Below are positions 57,439-64,000 of a stretch of DNA of 64,000 bases, piece after piece. The notes beneath the pieces were generated by a model that had not been told where the DNA came from, did not search any database, and was given only the letters and a program-made list of their open reading frames with translations. Position 1 is the first letter of the stretch. Each line of letters opens with the position of its first letter. This DNA is from Perkinsela sp. pyNocScin1 (Eukaryota; Euglenozoa; Kinetoplastea; Prokinetoplastida; Perkinselidae): contig CAXHTR010000004.1 of the NCBI GenBank assembly GCA_964019655.1, positions 744,001 through 808,000 of the forward strand, read 5' to 3'. The translations under genes were made by a program, and so were the position numbers.

Positions 57439-57885
57439 GGAGAACTGAGATTTTTGTATTGAGAGTTGAAGGTTAACAGTAGAGTAGCAGTGAGTAGAAG
57501 TAGTCGTTGTTGCAGATGCAACAGTGTTTCGTTGTTGCAGATGCGACACTGCAGATGCAGTGTTTCTCAACATCTGTCATTGACCCTGAGGAACCAGATT
57601 CAGAGAGGATACCTCCTGTGATGCATCACCTGTGAAGCAAAGTATTTTTAAAGGGCTAAAACGAAAAAGACTTATACTCATGGGGCCCATAATGGGACCA
57701 GAGAGGCTTTTTAGTCCAAATAGTTGGAAAGCACTTTTATTGATTCCATGAACGCTGACTCCTTTTGTTGTTCATGCCTGATGCCTTAACTTTACCCCCT
57801 CAATCACACATATTTTTTCTCACTAACTCTTTTCTTCAAACGTCTCACGCGCTCCGCTCCGCATGCACATTCCCCTGCCCAGCCT
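57439..57885. other. Intergenic stretch, 447 bp, with twin palindromes
   Basis: No gene is supported. Two short inverted repeats sharing the core TGCAGATGCA sit at 57508-57523 and 57546-57563. The last 120 bases before the next gene are pyrimidine-rich. Confidence 0.55.
57508..57563. repeat. Pair of related palindromes
   Basis: TGTTGCA-GA-TGCAACA at 57508-57523 and ACACTGCA-GA-TGCAGTGT at 57546-57563. A 15-base direct repeat CGTTGTTGCAGATGC (57505-57519 and 57530-57544) overlaps them. Confidence 0.65.
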
Positions 57886-58347
57886 ATGACCAACCTCGCG
57901 GACCTCTGCCAACGCGTCGTCCACGCGCAATGCGAGACGAACACCCACCCGAGCATCGTCCCCCTCCGGACGCCCTTCCACAGCTGCCGCATCCCGCCGA
58001 TCTCCATCGTCGACTACGTGCAGCGCATCAGCAAGTACAGCAAGTGCTCGCCCGAGTGCTTCATCATCGCGCTGATCTACATAGAGCGCTTTCAGAAGCA
58101 GACGCGCAACGCGCTAACGTACTACGACGCGTACCGCATGATCCTCATCGCCGTGATGGTCGCCGCCAAGTTCCGCGACGACGTCTACTTCAGCAACGGC
58201 TACTACGGGAACATCGGCGGCATCCCGCGCGACGAGGTCAACGCGCTCGAGGTGCTCTTCCTCTCGACCATCGGCTGGGACCTCTGGGTCGAGCCGCGCG
58301 TCTACTGGCGCTACCTCGAGCGCTGCTGCAGGGCCGTGCAGATTTAG
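57886..58347 (+). CDS. Small U-type (Pho80/CYC2-like) cyclin
   Basis: 153 aa from an ATG at 57886. The single cyclin box has ISIVDYVQRISKYSKCSPEC, IALIYIERFQKQ and MILIAVMVAAKFRDDVYFSN, then LEVLFLSTIGWDLWV. This is the PREG/Pho80 pattern of trypanosomatid CYC2-type cyclins, which pair with CRK3 to drive G1/S and morphogenesis. The family is also found in fungi, so it supports but does not prove a kinetoplastid origin. Confidence 0.88.
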   Translation: MTNLADLCQRVVHAQCETNTHPSIVPLRTPFHSCRIPPISIVDYVQRISKYSKCSPECFIIALIYIERFQKQTRNALTYYDAYRMILIAVMVAAKFRDDVYFSNGYYGNIGGIPRDEVNALEVLFLSTIGWDLWVEPRVYWRYLERCCRAVQI

Positions 58348-58517
58348 CTTAGGACCCGCACCTGAGACAGTTTGATAGTAATTCACGCCGAGCGCTACGC
58401 GCGCTGGCGATTTGGGCTTTGTTTTGTTAATATGTGCGATATTCGCTTTCGCGTTTATCGGAATATCTGCCATTGCTCAACTATCTCAAAGTTGTTTGAT
58501 TCACTTTTTAGAGCAAA

Positions 58518-59384
58518 ATGTTCCGCCGCTGCATTTTCCGCCGGTTGGACGTCCGCCTCCACCAGAAGGAGCTGTCCAACCCGATCACCAAGGGCAACAA
58601 GCCGATCACATCGCTCAAGGACTGGAAACGCCCGGCGATCTTCGCCGACATGGAGGCCAAGCACGGGCCCATGGCGAAGCACGTCGACCCAGCGAACACT
58701 GTGATTCCGGACCTCGAGACCAAAACAGAGGTGAAGCTCAACGAGTACCCCGACGGCCAGACGACTGGGCTCACCTTCAAGCACTACGACCCGAGCGAGA
58801 TGTCGACAAAGTACTACGCATCCATCGACGAGAAATTCTTCCGCAAGTACATCCTGAAGCCCAAGAACAACTTTGACCGCGACCGCGTCGCCGACATGAT
58901 GCTCAACACTGCGCTGACGGGCGTGTCCCTGCTCTTTTTCCGCTACCTGCTCGCGCCGCTCTGGTGGGCTGGCCTCCCGCCGATGACTATGATCAACCAG
59001 GCCAACATCGAGGTGGAGCTCGGCCAGATTGACGAGAAAGACTACCGCACGATCGTGTGGCGCGGCAAGCCGATCTTCGTGTACCACCGCACAGAGTCGC
59101 AGCTCAAGGTCGTCGATGAGACGTCAATGTGCGAGCTCAAGCACCCCGAGACTGACGAGGAGCGCTTCCCGACGAACCGCGCGATTTCCGTCGTCATCGC
59201 CATCTGCACGCACCTCGGGTGCATCCCCACGCCGAACGAGGGCATCTACTCCGGCTACTTCTGCCCGTGCCACGGCTCGCACTACGACATCTCAGGGCGC
59301 ATCCGCATGGGGCCCGCGCCGCTCAACCTCGAGGTGCCGCCGTACAAGTGGATAGACGAGCAGACGCTGTACATCGGAACGTAA
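58518..59384 (+). CDS. Rieske iron-sulfur protein of the cytochrome bc1 complex
   Basis: 288 aa from an ATG at 58518, seven bases after a TTTTTAG. A presequence-like start ([16 protein letters not shown]) suits mitochondrial import. One membrane helix ([20 protein letters not shown]) lies around residue 135. The 2Fe-2S ligands are in [10 protein letters not shown] and [13 protein letters not shown]. The following Gly-Pro-Ala-Pro-x-Asn-Leu motif is intact. It passes electrons from ubiquinol to cytochrome c1 at the inner membrane. The extended N-terminus is longer than in animals and plants. Confidence 0.97.
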   Translation: MFRRCIFRRLDVRLHQKELSNPITKGNKPITSLKDWKRPAIFADMEAKHGPMAKHVDPANTVIPDLETKTEVKLNEYPDGQTTGLTFKHYDPSEMSTKYYASIDEKFFRKYILKPKNNFDRDRVADMMLNTALTGVSLLFFRYLLAPLWWAGLPPMTMINQANIEVELGQIDEKDYRTIVWRGKPIFVYHRTESQLKVVDETSMCELKHPETDEERFPTNRAISVVIAICTHLGCIPTPNEGIYSGYFCPCHGSHYDISGRIRMGPAPLNLEVPPYKWIDEQTLYIGT

Positions 59385-59928
59385 AATTGCATAAGGATTA
59401 GGAAAATGCGGAATTCGATACTGTGGGTGATAGAATCTTTCAAGATTTTTGTTCTGAATAAAATCAAATGTTTTCTGTGTAAGCACGTGGAAAGGTGCTC
59501 GCATCGGTGAGGATGGTGAAATCCAGGGATTAATCTCACGGAGTGGGAGGAGCAACAGTTTATATACAGCCATTTGTAGCTCAGAGAGACAATATACCAA
59601 TTTGACATATTTAAAACTACGCTGGGTAGATTCCGAAATCAATAAATTTGGTAATAAGTGAGCTTAGTGACATTGAGACGCACTTTCCCAAAAAAATAAG
59701 CTCGATGCAGTCGCTCGATGAAAATCGCTATCAAGTCCGGAATCATCTTCAAATGTGTCTACAGCTGAATACCCAAGTACAAGGCACATTACATCATAGA
59801 TCAAGCTGAACAACCGAAGCGTAGTAATTGTCGTTCTTTTCTTGCTACTTGTGCTTTTACTGCATGCTGTCCTTCTTTTAGGCGCTATCAAACGCTTACA
59901 TCCTCTTTTAGACCACTTTATACGCACA
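59385..59928. other. Intergenic stretch, 544 bp
   Basis: AT-rich; no gene or RNA supported. It ends with a pyrimidine tract and AG (59867-59881) 48 bases before the next start, as expected of a splice acceptor. Confidence 0.5.
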
Positions 59929-61578
59929 ATGCAACACCTACGCAACACCGCGATGCGCACTGCGCTCTTCGCCCTCCAGCGGACGCCCTTCCACGGCGGC
60001 CGCTTCGCCACTGATCCGCAACAGCCTCCCGCACAGACGGCACCAGCTGCCCAGCGTGAAGCGGCCACTCCAAAGCCCGCGACACAGCAAGCCAAGATCA
60101 AGCTCACTGTCAAGCACCGCGGCGTCGAGACCAACGCGGACGACCCGAAGCTCAACCTCATGGCGTACGCCGACCTCCCGCAGTTCAACGACCCGAAGCG
60201 CTCGCAGTTCCCCATCCCCGAGAAACTCCCAGCGGCGCTCGCACAGGTAGGCTACGTCACGCCGACGCCCATCCAGCAGCACACCATCCCCATGATGCTC
60301 CTCGGCGAGGACATCATCGGCCTCGCGCCGACGGGCACCGGCAAGACGCTCGCGTTCGCTGTCCCAGCCCTCACGCGCATCGACCCGAACGTCCACTCGT
60401 GCCAGGTCCTCGTCATCTGCCCAACGCGCGAGCTCGCCATGCAGACCTACAACGTTTTCGCGAAGCTCGCTGGCCCGCTCGGCATCCGCGCCGCGAGCGC
60501 CTACGGCGGCCAGCAAAACCGCAACTTCCAGTCGCGCCAGTGCCATGGCGCGCACATCATCATAGCGACGCCCGGCCGCCTCTGCGACTTCGGCCGTGAG
60601 GGCGTCATCGACCTGTCGCGCTGCCAGTTTTTCGTCCTCGACGAGGCCGACCGTCTGCTGGACATGGGCTTCAAGCCACAGATCGACGACATTATGCATT
60701 TCTTCCGCTCGAACCAGCTCGTGCCCCAGACGCTCATGTGGTCCGCGACGTGGGACGACAAGATCCAGAACCTCGCGCGCGAGTACATCAAGGCCAACCA
60801 CTTCCTCGTTTCCACTGGTGCGCACGAGACGGGCCACTCCGTCAATCCGCTCATCAAGCAGATCTGCCACTTCACCGAGGGCAACCGCCCGCCCAAGATC
60901 CAGATTTTGCTGGACCTCTACAGGGACAAGGTTATTAGCACGAGCGAAAAAGCGATTCTCTTCGTCGAGCGCAAGCAGACGGCCGCGAACGTCTTTGCGA
61001 TGATCGCGCAGAACTTCCAGGGCGCTTTTGGGGTCGGCCACGGCTTCTGCCGCGCCGTGCACGGCGACCTGCCGCAGCGCGAGCGTGAGCGGGCCATCTA
61101 CGACTTCAAGGAGGGCCACTGCAATCTTCTGGTCGCGACAGATGTCGTCGCGCGTGGCATCGATATTCCGAATGTCTCACACGTTATCAACTTCGAGATG
61201 CCCTCGCAGTTCGACTCGTACGTGCACCGCATCGGGCGCACGGGCCGGAACGGCAACACGGGCAACTCGCACGCCTTCTTTGATGCTGTGACTGACGTCG
61301 CGCTCGCGCCGAGCCTCGAAAAATTTCTCAAAGCTTCGGAGCAGCCTGTGCCAGAGAAACTCGTGCCGTACGTCGAGCAGGGCAAGCGGCAGCAGCAGCA
61401 AAAGTATGAGAAAAAGTTCGGTCGCAGAAACTACGGCGGTGGTGGGCGCGGCCAGTACGGTGGCTACCAGGACAGAAGCGGCGGCTATCGCAGCGGTGGC
61501 CACTACGGGCACCAGCAGCAGCGAGGCAACTACCACCAGGGGCATCAGCAGGGTGGCTACCAGCAGGGCCACCAATGA
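59929..61578 (+). CDS. DEAD-box RNA helicase, DDX5/DBP2-like core, probable mitochondrial presequence
   Basis: 549 aa. I choose the ATG at 59929, after the pyrimidine-AG tract; it gives MQHLRNTAMRTALFALQRTP, a basic presequence-like start. Core motifs: GLAPTGTGKTLAFAVP (I), CPTRELAMQ (Ia), TPGRLCDFG (Ib), VLDEADRLLDMGF (II), WSATWD (III), ATDVVARGIDIP (V) and YVHRIGRTGRNG (VI). The Trp-Ser-Ala-Thr-Trp form is typical of DBP2/DDX5. The tail is rich in Gly, Tyr, Gln and His with RGG-like units, probably for RNA binding. Confidence 0.88.
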   Translation: MQHLRNTAMRTALFALQRTPFHGGRFATDPQQPPAQTAPAAQREAATPKPATQQAKIKLTVKHRGVETNADDPKLNLMAYADLPQFNDPKRSQFPIPEKLPAALAQVGYVTPTPIQQHTIPMMLLGEDIIGLAPTGTGKTLAFAVPALTRIDPNVHSCQVLVICPTRELAMQTYNVFAKLAGPLGIRAASAYGGQQNRNFQSRQCHGAHIIIATPGRLCDFGREGVIDLSRCQFFVLDEADRLLDMGFKPQIDDIMHFFRSNQLVPQTLMWSATWDDKIQNLAREYIKANHFLVSTGAHETGHSVNPLIKQICHFTEGNRPPKIQILLDLYRDKVISTSEKAILFVERKQTAANVFAMIAQNFQGAFGVGHGFCRAVHGDLPQRERERAIYDFKEGHCNLLVATDVVARGIDIPNVSHVINFEMPSQFDSYVHRIGRTGRNGNTGNSHAFFDAVTDVALAPSLEKFLKASEQPVPEKLVPYVEQGKRQQQQKYEKKFGRRNYGGGGRGQYGGYQDRSGGYRSGGHYGHQQQRGNYHQGHQQGGYQQGHQ

Positions 61579-62093
61579 GGGGCTTCGCAACGCCGCAGCA
61601 GTCGGCGAGCGCCGGCGCGTACAGGCGGTATATTAGATAAAGCACCATTTTATTCACGAGAACTGGCACTGCTCGACGGAGCGAATGAATGAAAAGTGTT
61701 GTAACATTTTTCGATAAGGTTTTTTGGAATTTTGAGAGCAATCGTAGTGGTCATGATAATTTTCTGTTAGTTACAAAGCAAGTAGTAAAATAAAGATGAT
61801 GCCGATTGAGAAGAGCCCTCACATTACTGAGAGAAGTAGTATGCTTTCAATTTTGAGGCTGGTGGTCCCGAAATAGCAGACGAATTCCGTAATGGTCGTA
61901 GTACATTCCGATCATCTCATTTCGGTCTTTACACAAATATATCTCGAATAGTCTTGTGAAGGAAGCTATATCTATATTTTGACTGAAAAAGTTGACTTTT
62001 TTTACGCGCTCATTTCAGCTGTAAAGATCGGTAGCCCAATCCTAACCTGTCAATATTTTCCTTAAGCTCTTTTTAAGGATAAATTTAGGTACA
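61579..62093. other. Intergenic stretch, 515 bp
   Basis: AT-rich sequence with no ORF of note in the direction of the neighbours. No RNA gene supported. Confidence 0.5.
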
Positions 62094-62885
62094 ATGGGCA
62101 TGCGCCAGAACATCAAGCACAAGCGGGACACATTTTACCGAAAAGCCAAGGAAGACGGATACAGGGCCCGCAGCGCCTACAAGCTTTCACAGATCCTTGA
62201 ACAAACAGCGATTCTGCAAAACACACACCGCGTCGTCGACCTCTGCGCGGCGCCGGGCAGCTGGTCGCAGGTCATGGCTGATACACTGGACCCGAACGAG
62301 GGTATCGTCGCAATCGACCTGCAAGAAATCGCTCCGATTCCAGGCGTGACGTGCCTACAGGGTGACATCACTGACCCAGAGATAGCCAAGAAGGTCTTAG
62401 CGTTCTTTGATGGCAACAAGGCGGACCTTGTCATCTGCGACGGCGCGCCGGACGTCACTGGCCATCATTCGCTCGACGAGTATCTCCATCACGACCTGCT
62501 CCTCGCGGCGACAAACATCACGACGTGTGTTTTGCGCCCGGGTGGCGCATTCATCGCAAAATTTTTCAGGGGAGAGAGCCTCGAGCTTCTGCGGATGAAA
62601 CTCCGCTACTTTTTCTCGGATGTTCGAGTGATGAAGCCAGACGCCTCGCGGGCCTCGTCGACGGAGGCGTTCTTCGTCGCGCAAAACTACCAAATACCCG
62701 AGGGCTTCAAGCCAACAGTCGACCTTGTCGAGCTGAAGAAGCAGAAGCTGCCGTTCATCCCCTACTACATTTGCGGCGACCTCCGGCCAGAGATCCCAGA
62801 AGAGGAAATCTATAGTACGGAACGAAAGCCTGGGTTTCAGATCGAAGATTTGCTCGCCGGGATCGAGCTTGCGGACGAGCGTTAG
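62094..62885 (+). CDS. TRM7: tRNA 2'-O-methyltransferase TRM7/FTSJ1
   Basis: 263 aa from an ATG at 62094. The RrmJ fold is clear: YRKAKEDGYRARSAYKLSQI with the first catalytic Lys, VVDLCAAPGSWSQV (SAM site), VAIDLQEIAPIPGV, DLVICDGAPDVTGHH (catalytic Asp), and AKFFRGES (second Lys). The DVTGxHxxDEY pattern is that of TRM7/FTSJ1, which methylates positions 32 and 34 of the tRNA anticodon loop. Confidence 0.93.
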   Translation: MGMRQNIKHKRDTFYRKAKEDGYRARSAYKLSQILEQTAILQNTHRVVDLCAAPGSWSQVMADTLDPNEGIVAIDLQEIAPIPGVTCLQGDITDPEIAKKVLAFFDGNKADLVICDGAPDVTGHHSLDEYLHHDLLLAATNITTCVLRPGGAFIAKFFRGESLELLRMKLRYFFSDVRVMKPDASRASSTEAFFVAQNYQIPEGFKPTVDLVELKKQKLPFIPYYICGDLRPEIPEEEIYSTERKPGFQIEDLLAGIELADER

Positions 62886-63193
62886 TAACATTTGGTCTTT
62901 CTCAAGTGTATGGCTCGGGCAATATTGTGATGGGATGAATAGTAACATTTGTAGCATAATCTGTACCTCTTAAGACTCGATAAGATAAAGACCATGGGTG
63001 TCGAGGCAAAGAGGTGAGTAGAAGCACTTCTATAGCTAAGCCCTAGTAAGCACTCATCCTCACTATGACACTTGATATTGAATCTCGAGAAAGAAGGATT
63101 CCTTTTAGTCCCACGCACAGCAAATCGCCTTACTATCGCTATGTTCTTACAATTTCATGCATATTTTTCTATTCATTCTTGTAAACCTCGAAA
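62886..63193. other. Intergenic stretch, 308 bp
   Basis: No feature supported apart from pyrimidine-rich sequence in the 60 bases before the next start. Confidence 0.5.
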
Positions 63194-63385
63194 ATGCTAC
63201 CCTTTAAGTCGCCTTTCGCGGTCTACGGGGCCTACCTCGACTGGAAACCCACAAACGCCTCGAAGGACACGTACAAGCCAATCGTCCAGTGCCTGCCCAT
63301 GGCCGAGAGGCTCCCGTGCGACTACCCACACGTGCCTGAGCGCTACAAGCGCAAAATGGAGCGCGTTGACGCACACACGTTCTAG
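63194..63385 (+). CDS. Small protein of 63 aa, unknown
   Basis: ATG at 63194. Rich in Pro, Tyr and Lys (YKPIVQCLPMAERLPCDYPH) with no membrane segment. Its GC-rich codon use matches its neighbours, which suggests a real gene. It could be a small accessory subunit of a mitochondrial complex, but no family is recognised. Confidence 0.55.
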   Translation: MLPFKSPFAVYGAYLDWKPTNASKDTYKPIVQCLPMAERLPCDYPHVPERYKRKMERVDAHTF

Positions 63386-63515
63386 GCCCCTAGCCTACTC
63401 TGTATAAATAAACTGTGTACTGCTTTCATTGGAACATGACGAGCCTGTGGCAAAGAATTTCCAATATCTCATTCGTTTGAAAACTTTTCAACTTCTTTGC
63501 CTTTTATCCATTCCC

Positions 63516-64000
63516 ATGGGCTACCTCCACTACGAAAACTTCAATAGCACACAGCCCGCCGAGTATCACGACTACGAGAACACCGAGGTGGAGTGGAGCC
63601 TGCCCGACCGCTACGAGATCATCTCAAAGATCGGCCGGGGCAAGTACAGCGAAGTCTTCAAAGGCTTCGACACGCAGACCTCCAGGTTCGTCGTCATCAA
63701 GGTGCTCAAGCCCGTCAAGAAGAAGAAGATCAAGCGCGAGATCCGGATTCTCGACATCGTCAGCGGCGGCCCCAACGTCGTGCGCCTCGTCGACAAGGTG
63801 ATGGACCCGCAGAGCAAGACGCCCGCGCTCATCTTCGAGTTCCTCGAGAACATGGACTTCCGCGAGCTCTTCCCGAAGCTCACTGACTTTGAGGTGCGCT
63901 ACTACATGCTCTCGCTGCTACACGCGCTCAACTTCTGCCACTCGAAGGGGATTATCCACCGCGACGTCAAGCCGCACAACGTCATCATCAACCCGTGGGA
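63516..64000 (+). CDS. CK2A: Casein kinase 2 catalytic subunit alpha (partial, runs off the right edge)
   Basis: ATG at 63516 after a pyrimidine tract; 161 codons are present. The kinase N-lobe has IGRGKYSEVFKG (Gly-rich loop), VIKVLKPVKKKKIKREI (VAIK-type Lys plus the basic cluster that marks CK2) and NVVRLVDKVMDP. The C-lobe has HSKGIIHRDVKPHNVII (catalytic loop). The Lys-rich cluster after the VIK lysine is diagnostic for CK2. The activation segment lies beyond the window. Confidence 0.96.
   Translation, partial: MGYLHYENFNSTQPAEYHDYENTEVEWSLPDRYEIISKIGRGKYSEVFKGFDTQTSRFVVIKVLKPVKKKKIKREIRILDIVSGGPNVVRLVDKVMDPQSKTPALIFEFLENMDFRELFPKLTDFEVRYYMLSLLHALNFCHSKGIIHRDVKPHNVIINPW

Noticed and set aside
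59938-61119. 393-codon minus-strand ORF over the DEAD-box helicase
   Set aside because: Antisense shadow; the plus strand carries all helicase motifs.
1-64000. CRISPR array, bacterial operon or phage content
   Set aside because: No spaced repeats of that kind; gene content is eukaryotic. The 19-bp repeats near 752-858 are directly adjacent without spacers.
1-64000. tRNA or spliced-leader RNA genes
   Set aside because: I scanned intergenic stretches for T-loop-like GTTCGAA with a matching acceptor stem and for a short leader followed by GT, and found none that I could support; a tRNAscan or covariance search would decide.

Overview
The window looks like nuclear DNA of a compact, intron-poor protist. 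Eukaryotic signs are eIF5B, eIF2A, ribosomal protein eS26, BUD31, CK2-alpha, an ARF-like GTPase, ribosome-assembly helicases and a mitochondrial Rieske protein. Gene orientation is the clearest lineage clue: every convincing gene from the left edge to about 22.6 kb is on the minus strand, and every one from about 23.0 kb to the right edge is on the plus strand. That is the directional-cluster layout of kinetoplastids and their relatives. A small CYC2/Pho80-type cyclin and an FHA-parvulin protein fit this. A probable selenocysteine thioredoxin reductase does not fit trypanosomatids, which use trypanothione reductase. My best guess is a non-trypanosomatid euglenozoan, possibly an early-branching kinetoplastid such as Perkinsela; this is inference.

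Left part (1-18.6 kb): a tandem array of about 15 leucine-rich-repeat (LRR) genes, all minus strand. Most encode secreted-looking proteins of 210-470 aa with a short hydrophobic N-terminus, a Gly-Arg-x-Asp signature and 22-24 residue repeats of the type LPxxLxxLxLxxNxFSGxIxL. The array shows birth and death: close tandem paralogues, a 3' gene relic and three frame-disrupted members. One member is split by an 822-bp segment with 31-bp terminal inverted repeats and a 4-bp target duplication.

Middle (19.1-23.0 kb): an RRM/zinc-knuckle/RS-domain RNA-binding protein and eIF5B end the minus-strand cluster. A short divergent strand-switch region follows.

Right part (23.0-64 kb): densely packed single-copy genes on the plus strand, with functions in lipid acylation, FHA-parvulin signalling, ribosome biogenesis (ROK1, HAS1, NOG2), translation (eIF2A, eS26), tRNA modification (TRM7), splicing (BUD31), mitochondrial respiration (Rieske, SDHAF2, cytochrome b5 reductase), cyclins and CK2. 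Inside it sits a second tandem family, four TruD/PUS7-like genes at 30.1-37.5 kb. One is frameshifted, and the position matching the catalytic aspartate is altered in the others.

The two most notable items are the TIR-bounded insertion at 51-872 and the thioredoxin reductase at 55.1-56.8 kb, whose frame continues through TGA to give a Cys-Sec-Gly end, followed by a SECIS-like hairpin. I found no tRNA, rRNA, CRISPR array or spliced-leader gene by eye.
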